A DNA stretch of 64,000 nucleotides from CAWCAL01 sp963695075 (GTDB lineage Bacteria; Actinomycetota; Acidimicrobiia; Acidimicrobiales; CAWCAL01), in the NCBI GenBank assembly GCA_963695075.1, contig CAVOFR010000007.1:1488001-1552000 (forward strand), read 5' to 3'. Positions within the stretch are counted from its first letter, which is position 1. Each line of letters opens with the position of its first letter. This document shows, piece by piece, positions 1 through 8,929 of the stretch. The translations under genes were made by a program, and so were the position numbers. The notes beneath the pieces were generated by a model. The model had not been told where the DNA came from. It worked only from the letters and a program-made list of their open reading frames with translations, and did not search any database.

Positions 1-1
1 G

Positions 2-847
2 CTCTCCGACGTGAAGCTGGCCACGGACGAACCGGCCGACACCGAGGTCGTGCTGCTGCAGCGCCTGGGGCTTCCCGACGAGGTCGTCACGACGGTCGCG
101 TGGAGCGATCTCGATCGCTCGGTCGAGGCCGATCACCTCACCTCGGTCTTCATCCCCGAGATGAGGGCACCGGTGGCGGGCGAGCTCGTGCGTTTCGCCG
201 AGCTGGTGGCCACCCTCCGCCGGGAGTGCCCCTGGGATCGACAGCAGACGCACCAGAGCCTGGCACCCCACCTGTTGGAGGAGAGCTACGAGGTGCTGGA
301 GGCACTCGAGGCCCTCGACGGCGAATCGCCCGGATTCGAGCATCTCGAGGAGGAGCTCGGAGATCTGCTCTTCCAGGTGGTGTTCCACGCCACCCTCGGG
401 GCCGAGGAGGGTCGGTTCACCCTGGCCGATGTGGCCCGCGGGATCCACGACAAGCTGCGGGCCCGCCATCCGCACGTCTTCGCCGACGTCGAAGTGGCCG
501 ACGCCGACGACGTGAGAGCCAACTGGGAGGCCATCAAGCGGGTCGAGAAAGGCCGCGAGAGCGTGATGGACGGTGTGCCGTCCACGCTGCCGGCGGCGGC
601 CTTCGCGGCCAAGATCCTCAAGCGGGCGGCGTCGGTGCGCGACGGGACCGAGGGGTCGATCGAGGCCGACGCGGCATGGTCGCGGCTCTCGGAACGAGCC
701 GCCGCCGGTCCGGTCTCCGACGCCGATGTCGGAGCTCTGCTCCTCGCCGCGGTCGACGCGGCTCGGCTGGTCGGGGTCGACGCCGAGACGGCGTTGCGGC
801 GGGCGGCGACGAGGGTGGCGTCCGAGGTTCGCGAAACAGGGCATTGA
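2..847 (+). CDS. mazG: MazG-family NTP pyrophosphohydrolase, 5'-partial
   Basis: MazG enzymes hydrolyse (d)NTPs to NMPs and pyrophosphate in the cytosol (house-cleaning). The MazG fold is visible from about residue 60: a CPWD-Q-TH-S motif, then the metal-binding EExYE helix and an EELGDLLFQ helix, and the basic RHPHVF segment typical of the family. The reading frame is open to the window edge. The first ~55 residues, ending DHLTSVFIP, resemble the tail of a tetrapyrrole-methylase domain, so this is probably a methylase-MazG fusion (YabN-like) whose front half lies outside the window. It precedes eno, the usual actinobacterial order. Family assignment is firm; the fusion is inference. Confidence 0.9.
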   Translation, partial: LSDVKLATDEPADTEVVLLQRLGLPDEVVTTVAWSDLDRSVEADHLTSVFIPEMRAPVAGELVRFAELVATLRRECPWDRQQTHQSLAPHLLEESYEVLEALEALDGESPGFEHLEEELGDLLFQVVFHATLGAEEGRFTLADVARGIHDKLRARHPHVFADVEVADADDVRANWEAIKRVEKGRESVMDGVPSTLPAAAFAAKILKRAASVRDGTEGSIEADAAWSRLSERAAAGPVSDADVGALLLAAVDAARLVGVDAETALRRAATRVASEVRETGH

Positions 848-956
848 GCTCGGGCTGGGTTCGGTTGCCCCCCGTTCGTCTACGCTCCGCCGCGCTGAAT
901 GTCACCCCCGGCGCGCGCCCGAGGAGTAGCGTGCCAACCACTGTGCGGGAGATCAC

Positions 957-2243
957 GTGAGCATCATCGAGTACATCGTCGGACGACAGGTCATCGACTC
1001 CCGGGGCAACCCGACCGTCGAAGTCGAGGCAACCCTCGAGAGCGGCGCTCGCGGCCGCGCCATCGTCCCATCGGGAGCCTCGACCGGAGCGTTCGAGGCC
1101 GTCGAGCTGCGTGACGGTGGAGACCAGTGGATGGGCAAGGGGGTCGCCACCGCGGTCGGCCACGTGAACGACACGATCGCCGACGCGCTCGAGGGCCTCG
1201 ACGCCCTGGACCAGCGCGGGATCGACTCGGTCCTGCTCACCATCGACGGCACCGACAACAAGGCCAACCTGGGCGCGAACGCCATCCTCGGTGTGTCGCT
1301 GGCCGTGGCCAAGGCAGCGTCGAGCCATGTCGAGCTTCCGCTGTACCGCTACGTCGGCGGAGCGGACGCCCATGTCCTGCCCGTCCCGATGATGAACGTC
1401 CTCAACGGGGGCGAACACGCCGACAACAACGTGGATCTCCAGGAGTTCATGTTCATGCCCGTAGGGGCCGCCTCGTTCGGCGAGGGACTCCGCTGGGGTG
1501 TCGAGGCATACCACCATCTGAAGAACGTGTTGCACGAGCGCGGCCTGTCGACCTCGATCGGTGACGAGGGTGGGTTCGCTCCCAACCTCGCGTCGAACGA
1601 GGAGGCGGTGCAGCTCTTGCTGGAGGCCATCGAGAAGGCCGGTCTCACGCCGGGTGACGACATGGCCCTGGCGCTGGACGTGGCGTCCAGCGAGTTCTTC
1701 CGCGACGGTCTGTACCACCTCGACGGAGAAGACCGCTCCCTCGAACCCGGAGCGTTCGCCGAATACCTCGCCGAGCTGGTCGACCGCTATCCGATCATCT
1801 CGGTCGAGGACGGGATGGCCGAGGACGACTGGGACGGGTGGGCGGCTCACACCGCATCGCTGGGGGACCGGGTCCAGCTGGTCGGCGACGATCTGTTCGT
1901 CACCAACACCGAGCGGTTGCAGCGCGGGATCACCGAGGGAGTCGCCAACTCGATTCTCGTCAAGGTAAACCAGATCGGCTCGCTCACCGAGACGCTCGAA
2001 GCGGTCGACCTGGCCAACCGCAACGGCTACACCGCGGTCATGTCCCATCGCTCGGGTGAGACCGAGGACACGACCATCGCCGACCTGGCGGTCGCCACCA
2101 ACTGCGGCCAGATCAAGACCGGCGCCCCGGCCCGAAGCGACCGGGTGGCCAAGTACAATCAGCTTCTCCGTATCGAGGAGGACCTCGGTGACAACGCCCT
2201 CTACCGGGGTGCTGCTGCTCTCGCAGGAGGCGGCGCGGGGTGA
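957..2243 (+). CDS. eno: Enolase
   Basis: Interconverts 2-phosphoglycerate and phosphoenolpyruvate in glycolysis (cytosol, Mg-dependent). The 428-residue length is normal. The start SRGNPTVEVE, the GDEGGFAPNL loop, the VEDGMAEDDWDGW metal-ligand segment, the GDDLFVTN motif, the catalytic Lys in ILVKVNQIG and the signature SHRSGETEDTTIADL are all present. Start is GTG at 957, preceded by a GGGAG ribosome site at about 947. The stop overlaps the GTG start of the ftsB-like gene by four bases, so the two are probably translationally coupled. Confidence 0.98.
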   Translation: MSIIEYIVGRQVIDSRGNPTVEVEATLESGARGRAIVPSGASTGAFEAVELRDGGDQWMGKGVATAVGHVNDTIADALEGLDALDQRGIDSVLLTIDGTDNKANLGANAILGVSLAVAKAASSHVELPLYRYVGGADAHVLPVPMMNVLNGGEHADNNVDLQEFMFMPVGAASFGEGLRWGVEAYHHLKNVLHERGLSTSIGDEGGFAPNLASNEEAVQLLLEAIEKAGLTPGDDMALALDVASSEFFRDGLYHLDGEDRSLEPGAFAEYLAELVDRYPIISVEDGMAEDDWDGWAAHTASLGDRVQLVGDDLFVTNTERLQRGITEGVANSILVKVNQIGSLTETLEAVDLANRNGYTAVMSHRSGETEDTTIADLAVATNCGQIKTGAPARSDRVAKYNQLLRIEEDLGDNALYRGAAALAGGGAG

Positions 2244-2596
2244 CCGCCGAGGCCGGCGCGTCCCGGCTGCCCCGGTCGCTCTCGCTGCTGGCCATCACCC
2301 TGGCCCTGGCCGCCGTCGGTGTGCTCTTCGTCGCGGTGTACCCGACCCAGGCGCTCCTCGATCAGCAGGCCGAGACCAGGGACGCCGCGGCCGAGCTGCG
2401 GGAGCTCGAGGCCGAATCGCGCGAAATCGAGGAGCGGGTGGCCGACCTGCAGACCGACGCGGCCATCGAGCGGCTCGCCCGGGACGAGTACGGACTGGTG
2501 TATCCGGGCGAAGAGGCGTATGCGATCCTGCCCGGTGACGGCCCGACCTATCCCGCCATCTGGCCCTTCACCCAGCTCCCCGAGCCCCCCGACTGA
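2240..2596 (+). CDS. ftsB: FtsB/DivIC-like septum formation protein
   Basis: A small bitopic divisome protein that bridges FtsL and FtsQ at the septum. The 118-residue product has a short cytoplasmic N-terminus, one membrane segment (about residues 14-35) and a heptad-rich coiled coil (about 38-75: QQAETRDAAAELRELEAE), followed by the RLARDEYGLVYPGE motif typical of the family. It lies directly after eno with a GTGA overlap, exactly as in other Actinobacteria. In those genomes DUF501 and ppx normally follow at once; here they are displaced by about 6.3 kb. Confidence 0.9.
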   Translation: MTAEAGASRLPRSLSLLAITLALAAVGVLFVAVYPTQALLDQQAETRDAAAELRELEAESREIEERVADLQTDAAIERLARDEYGLVYPGEEAYAILPGDGPTYPAIWPFTQLPEPPD

Positions 2597-2608
2597 GCGA
2601 CCCGAGCC

Positions 2609-2659
2609 GGATATGGAGTCACTCACCCACACGACATGTGGGTGAGTGACTCCATATCC
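2609..2659 (+). terminator. Perfect 23-bp hairpin, likely terminator
   Basis: Positions 2609-2631 and 2637-2659 are exact reverse complements with a five-base loop (cgaca). The stem is moderately GC-rich and has no U-tract. It lies 12 bases after the ftsB stop and before the coxL-like start, so it most likely ends the mazG-eno-ftsB transcript. A perfect stem this long is unusual for a terminator and could also be a small palindromic repeat element. Confidence 0.7.
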
Positions 2660-2712
2660 CGTGTCCGGGGTCAGCCGGTAGGGTACGAGGCCGGACGCGA
2701 GAGGGGAACACC

Positions 2713-5004
2713 GTGAGCATCCTGGGTACGCGCGTTGTGAGGCGCGAGGATCCGGCGTTTCTCACCCGGGGCGGCACCTATCTCGCCGATCTCGACGACC
2801 CCCGGCTGGCCGGCGCGGCCACGGTGCTGTTCGTGCGGTCTCAGATCGCCCACGGTCGCATCGCGTCCATCGACAAGGGTGGGGCCGAGGAGATGCCCGG
2901 AGTCATCGCGGTGCTCACCGCCAACGACCTCGGTCTCGACCTCCTTCCGGCCAATCCCCCTGCCCCGCCCACGATGCGCCAGGCGCCGCTGGCCACCGAC
3001 ACGGTCCGCTTCGTCGGTGAACCGGTGGTCGCCGTTCTGGCCGAGTCCGAGGCTCAGGCCATGGACGCGGCCGAGCAGGTCTGGGTCGACATCGACCCCC
3101 TCCCGCCGCTCGTCGACGTGCACGAGGCGGCCACCGACGAGTTGCTCCTGTTTCCCGAGGCCGGTACGAACACGGCGTCGGAGTTCTCCGGGCAGGAGGA
3201 CGACCACCTGTTCGATGGCTGCGACGTCGTCGTGCGCCACGCGATGGTCAATCAGCGGCTGGCCGCTTGCTCACTCGAGGGTCGGTCCGCCGCTGCCGCC
3301 TGGATCGACGGACGGCTGATCACCTTCCTGTCCACCCAGGCGGCGCACGGAGCCCGGGATCGCATCGCCGAGTGGTACGGGCTCGAGACCTCCCGGGTCC
3401 AGGTCATCGCCCCCGACGTCGGCGGCGGATTCGGGCCCAAGATCGGAATGTACGCCGAGTACTTCATCATGGGTGCACTGGCGCGAGCGGTGGGTCGTCC
3501 GGTCCGCTGGGTCGAGCAGCGGACCGAGAACATGCTCGCCATGGGACACGGGCGCGCCCAACACCAGGCGTTCGAAATCGGCGGTACCAGCGACGGCCGA
3601 GTCATCGCCTATCGACTGCGCGGCGTCCAGGATGCCGGCGCCTATCCCATGATCGGAGCGTTCCTGCCGTACTTCACCGGGCTGATGGCGTCGGGCGTGT
3701 ACGACATCGAGCGCATCGAGTCCCACATGCGGGCGGTGGTGACGAACACGGCGCCGGTCGTGGCCTACCGCGGGGCGGGGCGACCGGAGGCGTCCGAGGC
3801 CATCGAACGGGCGATGGACCTGTTCGCGGCCGAGATCGGAATGGATCCGGTCGAGGTCCGGCGCCGCAACCTGATCCCGCCGTTCACCGAACCCCACGAA
3901 ACCGCCTCCGGTGCCACCTATGACGTGGGTGACTACGTCGGTGCCCTGGATCGAGCCCTGGCCGCGGCCGGCTACGGCGCGCTCCGAGCCGAGCAGTCCG
4001 AACGACGGGCCCGGGCCGACACCGTGCAGATGGGTATCGGGGTCTCGGTCTACGTGGAGATCACCGCCGGACCTCGGCCGGGCGAGCGCGAATTCGCCGA
4101 GATCGAGTTGGCGCCCGACGGCGGCGTCACGCTCCGCACCGGCAGCTCGGCCCACGGACAGGGCCACGCCACGTCGTTCTCGATGCTGATCAGCGACGCC
4201 CTGGGCATCGCCATGGACCGGATCACCGTCGTCCACGGTGACACCGACGCGGTCCGCGGTGGCGTCGGCACCTTCGGGTCCCGCTCGCTCCAGCTCGGGG
4301 GAACGGCGGTGAGGCGGACCGCCGATGCGGTCGTCGAGCGAGCCCGGGAGCTGGCCGCCGGCCTGCTGGAGGCTGATGGGGCCGACGTCGTGCTCGACAC
4401 CGCCGAGGCGGCCTTCCACGTCGCCGGAGCTCCGGCGGTCGCGATCGGCTGGAGTGAAGTGGTCGCGGCGGCGGGAGGCACGCTGCGAGAGTCGATCACC
4501 CACAAGAGTGTCGCTCCCACCTTTCCCTTCGGCGCCCACATCGCCGTGGTCGACGTGGACACCGAGACCGGCAAGGTCGAGCTCCGCCGGTTGATCAGCT
4601 GCGACGACGCCGGCCGCATGCTCAACCCGCTGCTGGTCGAGGGCCAGCGGCACGGCGGCATCGCCCAGGGTGCGGCTCAGGTCCTGTGCGAAGAGGTTCG
4701 CTACGACGACGACGGGAATCCCCAGACCACCAACCTGGCCGACTACACGATGATCTCGGCGGCCGAGCTGCCGTCGTTCGAGCTCGTGTCCATGGAGACC
4801 CCCACGCCGGTCAACCCGCTCGGGGCGAAGGGCGTCGGCGAGTCGGGCACCATCGGCGCAACCCCGGCTGTGCACGGCGCGGTCATCGATGCCGTCGCCC
4901 ACCTGGGGGTCCGGCACATCGAGATGCCCACGACGCCCGAGCGGGTCTGGCGGGCCATCACCGACGCCCGACCGACCGATCGATCGCCCGAAGGTGGCAC
5001 ATGA
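2713..5004 (+). CDS. Molybdopterin-binding subunit, form II CoxL / xanthine dehydrogenase family
   Basis: Large catalytic subunit of a molybdenum hydroxylase that oxidises aldehydes, purines or related substrates at a Mo-pterin-cytosine dinucleotide centre. Length 763 residues is normal. The N-terminal RVVRREDPAFLTRGGTYLADL, the GGGFGPK pterin loop (about residue 240) and the C-terminal GAKGVGESGTIGATPAV with the base-catalytic Glu are visible. The active-site loop reads AYRGAGR (about residue 351), the form II signature, not the AYxCSFR of true CO dehydrogenase. No CoxM (FAD) or CoxS (2Fe-2S) gene is adjacent, so partners must be elsewhere. GTG start at 2713; stop overlaps the next ATG by four bases. 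Confidence 0.93.
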   Translation: MSILGTRVVRREDPAFLTRGGTYLADLDDPRLAGAATVLFVRSQIAHGRIASIDKGGAEEMPGVIAVLTANDLGLDLLPANPPAPPTMRQAPLATDTVRFVGEPVVAVLAESEAQAMDAAEQVWVDIDPLPPLVDVHEAATDELLLFPEAGTNTASEFSGQEDDHLFDGCDVVVRHAMVNQRLAACSLEGRSAAAAWIDGRLITFLSTQAAHGARDRIAEWYGLETSRVQVIAPDVGGGFGPKIGMYAEYFIMGALARAVGRPVRWVEQRTENMLAMGHGRAQHQAFEIGGTSDGRVIAYRLRGVQDAGAYPMIGAFLPYFTGLMASGVYDIERIESHMRAVVTNTAPVVAYRGAGRPEASEAIERAMDLFAAEIGMDPVEVRRRNLIPPFTEPHETASGATYDVGDYVGALDRALAAAGYGALRAEQSERRARADTVQMGIGVSVYVEITAGPRPGEREFAEIELAPDGGVTLRTGSSAHGQGHATSFSMLISDALGIAMDRITVVHGDTDAVRGGVGTFGSRSLQLGGTAVRRTADAVVERARELAAGLLEADGADVVLDTAEAAFHVAGAPAVAIGWSEVVAAAGGTLRESITHKSVAPTFPFGAHIAVVDVDTETGKVELRRLISCDDAGRMLNPLLVEGQRHGGIAQGAAQVLCEEVRYDDDGNPQTTNLADYTMISAAELPSFELVSMETPTPVNPLGAKGVGESGTIGATPAVHGAVIDAVAHLGVRHIEMPTTPERVWRAITDARPTDRSPEGGT

Positions 5005-5948
5005 CCGCATCACCCATCGTCGTCGAAGGCCTGCGCAGGAGCTTCGGCGATCTCGAAGCCGTCGCCGGCGTCGACCTCGAGGTTGCCGACGGTGAGATAT
5101 TCGGGTTTCTCGGACCCAACGGCGCCGGCAAGTCCACCATCGTCCGGATGTTGACGACCCTGCTTCGTCCCACCAGCGGTAGCGCCACCGTGGCGGGCCA
5201 TGACGTGGTGACCGATGCCCACCAGGTCCGTCGCTCGATCGGTGTGGCCCTTCAGGATGCGGCCATCGATCCCCTGATGACCGGTCGGGAGCTCCTGGAT
5301 CTGCAAGCGGTGCTGCACGGCATTCCGCGACGTTCGGCGGCCGAACGCGGCGAGGAGCTCCTCGGCCGGGTCGGCCTCACCGACGCTGGTGACCGGCGGG
5401 TCGGTGAGTACTCCGGCGGGATGCGGCGCCGGCTCGATCTGGCCATGTCCTTGATCCACGAACCGGTGGTGCTGTTCCTCGACGAGCCCACAACGGGGCT
5501 CGATCCGATCAGTCGACGGAGTCTCTGGGAGGAAGTGCGGCGACTCAACAGCGAGTTCGGCACCACGGTGTTCCTCACCACGCAGTATCTGGAGGAGGCC
5601 GACGAGCTGGCCGAACGCATCGCCATCATCGACGATGGTGTCATCGTGCGGCAGGGCGACTCCACCGCGCTCAAGGAAGCCGTCGGAGCGCCGACCCTCC
5701 GTACCGAGTTCCACGCCGACCAACTCGAGGCCGCCGGCGAAGTGCTGGCCCGCTTCGGGGAGTTCCGGCCCGCCCGGACGGGGCGTCTTGCGATCGGCCT
5801 TCCGGGAGGAGCGGCCGAGATGGCCGACGTCGTACGGGCGCTCGACGGCGCCGGACTCTCGGCCTCGATGATGGAGCTGCACTCGCCGTCGCTCGATGAC
5901 GTGTTCGCCGACGCGACCGGCCGTCGGCTCGAAGGCGAGGACGAATGA
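5001..5948 (+). CDS. DrrA-like ABC transporter ATP-binding protein
   Basis: ATPase of an ABC-2 type exporter. The 315-residue protein has Walker A GPNGAGKST (about residue 37), signature YSGGMRRR, Walker B VVLFLDEPTTGLDP and the downstream TTQYLEEADELA H-loop region that lacks the usual His (TTQYL), as is common in DrrA/NodI relatives. ATG at 5001 overlaps the coxL stop. Two permease genes follow with short or overlapping junctions. Embedding between coxL and mobA/coxG genes suggests export related to this hydroxylase, but the substrate cannot be read from sequence. Confidence 0.93.
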   Translation: MTASPIVVEGLRRSFGDLEAVAGVDLEVADGEIFGFLGPNGAGKSTIVRMLTTLLRPTSGSATVAGHDVVTDAHQVRRSIGVALQDAAIDPLMTGRELLDLQAVLHGIPRRSAAERGEELLGRVGLTDAGDRRVGEYSGGMRRRLDLAMSLIHEPVVLFLDEPTTGLDPISRRSLWEEVRRLNSEFGTTVFLTTQYLEEADELAERIAIIDDGVIVRQGDSTALKEAVGAPTLRTEFHADQLEAAGEVLARFGEFRPARTGRLAIGLPGGAAEMADVVRALDGAGLSASMMELHSPSLDDVFADATGRRLEGEDE

Positions 5949-6748
5949 CGGCCGCCGCCCACGCCGCGCCCAACAAGCTCTCACCGCTGGCTCAGATCAC
6001 CGCACTGTCCTGGCGGGCGATCAAGGGCTTCGTCCGGCAACCGGCGGTGTGGGTGCCCGGCATGGTCTTCCCCCTGCTCATCGCCGCCGTCAACGGCTCG
6101 GCGCTAAGCGGGGCGACCGCCAACCCGCTCTTCCCACCGGTCGATTCGTTCTACGACTTCCTGCTGCCCGCGACGATGATCCAGGGCGTCATGTTCGGGT
6201 CGATCGCGTCCGCGTCGGACCTCGCGCTCGATGTCGAGAACGGCTTCTTCGACCGCCTGATCGCGTCGCCGGTGTTCCGACCGTCCATCCTGGTCGGCCG
6301 CCTGGCCGGTGGCGCCGTCCTGGCCGGATTCCAGGCCATCGTGTTCACGGGGGTCTTCTACCTTTGGGGTGCGTCGGTCAAGGGCGGCTTGCCCGGCATG
6401 CTGGTCCTGATGGTCGCCTCGATGCTCGTGGCCGTGGGCATCGGTGGGCTGGCCGGCTCGATCGGCGTCCGCACCGGCCAGGTCGAGGCGGTTCAGGGGA
6501 TCTTCCCCCTGATCTTCATCCTTCTCTTCATCAGCTCGGCGTTCTTCCCGACCAGCCTGATGAGCGGGCTCTATGGCCAGATCGCTCGCAACAACCCGGT
6601 CAGCTACCTCGTCGACGGGCTGCGGCATCAGGTCATCGTCGGCTTCGACGTCGGCGAGGCGTTCGTCGCCCTCGGCGTCTCCCTGGGGCTCGCAGTGCTC
6701 GGCGTGGCCGTCGCCACGCGCTCGATCCGGGTCCGGTTGTCCCGATGA
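5945..6748 (+). CDS. ABC-2 type transporter permease
   Basis: Integral membrane half of the exporter. The 267 residues contain about six hydrophobic segments starting with PAVWVPGMVFPLLIAAV and a typical DrrB-family centre (MIQGVMFGSIASASDLALDVENGFFDRLIASPVFR), which is the conserved ABC-2 signature. ATG overlaps the ATPase stop by four bases. It pairs with the similar permease that follows, so the exporter may be ATPase2-permeaseA-permeaseB. Confidence 0.9.
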   Translation: MTAAAHAAPNKLSPLAQITALSWRAIKGFVRQPAVWVPGMVFPLLIAAVNGSALSGATANPLFPPVDSFYDFLLPATMIQGVMFGSIASASDLALDVENGFFDRLIASPVFRPSILVGRLAGGAVLAGFQAIVFTGVFYLWGASVKGGLPGMLVLMVASMLVAVGIGGLAGSIGVRTGQVEAVQGIFPLIFILLFISSAFFPTSLMSGLYGQIARNNPVSYLVDGLRHQVIVGFDVGEAFVALGVSLGLAVLGVAVATRSIRVRLSR

Positions 6749-6761
6749 GCCGGTTGTCACG

Positions 6762-7595
6762 ATGAGCGCGGAGCCGTCGTTCGCGGATCGGGCCGGGCTG
6801 GCCGACGGCCACCCTGCACTGACCGCCGACGTCAGTGGGTGGAGCGTCACGACGGCCATCATCCGGCGCGGGTTCACGATTCTGCCCCGTGTACCGTCGG
6901 CGATCATCCCGGCGCTGGTCATGCCACTGTTCATCACGGTGGCCTTCTCCGGAACGTTCGGTGACCTGGCGAACCTCCCGATCTATCCCACCGACGACTT
7001 CGTCAACTGGATCGCCCCGTGGGCCATACTCCAGGGCTCGGCGTTCGCGGCGATCGGGGCTTCGTTCGGTGTGGCCCGGGACATCGAGACCGGGTTCTAC
7101 GATCGTCTCCTGGTGGCACCGGCCCCGCGCCGCAGCCTCGCGTTCAGCCCGGCCGTCTACGCCGGGACCCGGGGCCTGATTCCCATCGTCGTGGTCCTGG
7201 CCGTCGTCTACCTGGCAGGCGGCCGGATCCAGAGTGCGCTGGGCCTGTTGACTCTTACGATCGCGGCGGTCGGCGTGGCGACCGTCGCCGGGTTGTGGGG
7301 ACTCGGCATCTTCTATCGATTCAAGACCCAACGAGCGGGTGCGCTGGTCCAGATCGGCATCTTCACGGGTATGTTCCTCACGACCGGTCAGGCCCCGATC
7401 GAGTTCATGCAGGGCTGGCTGCCCTATGCGGCGCGGGTCAATCCGATCACCAACGTGTTGCGTATGGCTCGACAGGGGTTCCTCGACACCGGGGCGACCT
7501 GGGAGGACACCTGGCCCGGCCTGCTGGCCCTCGCGGTGATGCTCTCGCTCCTCTCCTGGTTCTGCTGGCGTGGGTTCAAGAAGCTCGTCCCCTGA
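6762..7595 (+). CDS. ABC-2 type transporter permease (second)
   Basis: 277 residues with the same layout as the previous permease, including ILQGSAFAAIGASFGVARDIETGFYDRLLVAPAPR. Start taken at ATG 6762, 13 bases after the preceding stop; a longer frame upstream overlaps the first permease and is not needed. The two permeases are clearly paralogous, which suggests a heterodimeric membrane domain. The 3' end overlaps the likely GTG start of the nucleotidyltransferase by 26 bases. Confidence 0.9.
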   Translation: MSAEPSFADRAGLADGHPALTADVSGWSVTTAIIRRGFTILPRVPSAIIPALVMPLFITVAFSGTFGDLANLPIYPTDDFVNWIAPWAILQGSAFAAIGASFGVARDIETGFYDRLLVAPAPRRSLAFSPAVYAGTRGLIPIVVVLAVVYLAGGRIQSALGLLTLTIAAVGVATVAGLWGLGIFYRFKTQRAGALVQIGIFTGMFLTTGQAPIEFMQGWLPYAARVNPITNVLRMARQGFLDTGATWEDTWPGLLALAVMLSLLSWFCWRGFKKLVP

Positions 7596-8172
7596 GCCCG
7601 GTGGCGCCGCGACGGTCGCCGTCGTGCTGGCCGCCGGCGCGGGAAGTCGTTTCCGGGGTCCGGTCCACAAGTTGCTGGCTCCGATCGAGGGTCGACCGCT
7701 CATCTGGCATTCGGTCAGCGCGGCGGTCGAGGCGGCGATCGGGCCGGTGGTGGTCGTCACCGGGGCCGCCGATCTGGCCGATGCTCTGGCGGGGCTCTCC
7801 GGCGTCGAGCTGGCGCACAATCCCCACTACGCGGAGGGTCAGGCGTCGTCGCTGTGGGCCGGGCTCGACGTGGCTGCTCGCCACGGAGCCCGCGCCGTGG
7901 TGGCCGCGCCGGGGGATCAGCTCGGGGTGCCGTCCGACGCATGGCGAGCGGTGGCCGAGTGCACCGACTCGCCGGTCGTCATCGCGACGTTTCGGGGGCG
8001 TCGGCTGCCCCCGGCCCGCCTGGATCGGAGCATCTGGGACGAGATCCCCACCGATGGCGACGAGGGGGCGAAAGCCCTCTTCCGAGGTCGCCCCGAACTC
8101 GTGGCGGAGCTACCGTGCGACGGCAGTCCCCGCGACATCGACACCGTCGAGGAGTACCAACGATGGAACTGA
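7570..8172 (+). CDS. MobA/CoxI-like molybdenum cofactor nucleotidyltransferase
   Basis: Predicted to transfer a nucleotide (CMP in the MocA branch) onto molybdopterin, supplying the cofactor for the CoxL-type enzyme. The 200-residue protein has the family P-loop-like VLAAGAGSRF (about residues 18-27), the conserved Lys (HKLL), NPHYAEGQASSL, and the metal-binding APGDQ. The GTG start at 7570 is the only credible one in frame and overlaps the permease gene; the first ~14 residues are not conserved. Its position between coxL and coxG supports the cofactor role. Confidence 0.85.
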   Translation: MGSRSSSPEPGGAATVAVVLAAGAGSRFRGPVHKLLAPIEGRPLIWHSVSAAVEAAIGPVVVVTGAADLADALAGLSGVELAHNPHYAEGQASSLWAGLDVAARHGARAVVAAPGDQLGVPSDAWRAVAECTDSPVVIATFRGRRLPPARLDRSIWDEIPTDGDEGAKALFRGRPELVAELPCDGSPRDIDTVEEYQRWN

Positions 8173-8852
8173 ACCACCGCTTCGAGGTAGACGCCTCGAT
8201 CGACGAGACCTGGAAGTCGCTGACCGACCTGGAGCGCATCGCTCCGTGTCTGCCCGGAGCCGAGTTGCAGGAGATCGAGGGGGACGAGTACCGGGGGGTG
8301 GTCAAGGTCAAGGTCGGCCCGATGACGGCGCAGTACAAGGGTACGGCCACCTTCGTCGACCTGGATGACGACGGTCATCGGGCCGTGCTCAAGGCGTCAG
8401 GTCGCGAGACCCGGGGCCAGGGCAACGCGAATGCGGTGATCACCGCGACGCTCGAGCCGGCGGGCGGGGGCACCGAGGTGACGATCCACACCGACCTGAC
8501 CATCACGGGCAAGGTGGCCCAGTTCGGCCGAGGGGTGCTCGACGAGGTCAGCAACACGATCCTCGGTCAGTTCGTGGAGAACCTCGAGACCGACGTGCTC
8601 TCCGGATCCGATGCCGAAGCGACCGCCCCGTCGGCCGTACCCGAGGTACCCGGTGTGGAGAGCGACCTGGTGCAGGCCGCGGTCAGCTCGGACCCGGCTG
8701 ATTCTGGTCCCCGCCGCGTGATCCAGACCAAGCAGGCTTCCCCGATCGACCTGATCGAAGTCGGCGGGGCTCCGATGGCCAAACGGGTGGCCCCGATCGC
8801 GGCGCTGGTGCTGCTGCTGTTGATCATCCGCTGGCTTCGCGGCCGCGGCTGA
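8163..8852 (+). CDS. CoxG-family SRPBCC protein with C-terminal membrane anchor
   Basis: CoxG proteins recruit or mature CO-dehydrogenase-like enzymes at the membrane. Residues 1-145 form the SRPBCC domain: MELNHRFEVDASIDETWKSL, CLPGAEL, the GPMTAQYKGTA strand and a long C-terminal helix (VLDEVSNTILGQFVENLE). A polar linker leads to a C-terminal hydrophobic segment (APIAALVLLLLIIRWLRGRG), so it is tail-anchored on the cytoplasmic face. ATG 8163 overlaps the upstream gene by ten bases. Together with coxL and the nucleotidyltransferase this marks a molybdenum-hydroxylase cluster. Confidence 0.9.
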   Translation: MELNHRFEVDASIDETWKSLTDLERIAPCLPGAELQEIEGDEYRGVVKVKVGPMTAQYKGTATFVDLDDDGHRAVLKASGRETRGQGNANAVITATLEPAGGGTEVTIHTDLTITGKVAQFGRGVLDEVSNTILGQFVENLETDVLSGSDAEATAPSAVPEVPGVESDLVQAAVSSDPADSGPRRVIQTKQASPIDLIEVGGAPMAKRVAPIAALVLLLLIIRWLRGRG

Positions 8853-8929
8853 CCGTCGCTGCAATCGACTCCGTTCCGCCCCAGTACGTCCGGACCGATG
8901 CGAGTCCCGACCGGCGCGACGAGCGGGCC

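Noticed and set aside
618..2048. Long minus-strand open frame opposite enolase
   Set aside because: Shadow of the eno gene in high-GC sequence; no family features and no start context.
2713..5004. True carbon monoxide dehydrogenase
   Set aside because: Active-site loop is AYRGAGR (form II) rather than AYxCSFR, and CoxM/CoxS are absent.
3271..5013. 580-residue minus-strand frame opposite coxL
   Set aside because: Antisense shadow; the plus strand encodes an intact CoxL with all motifs.
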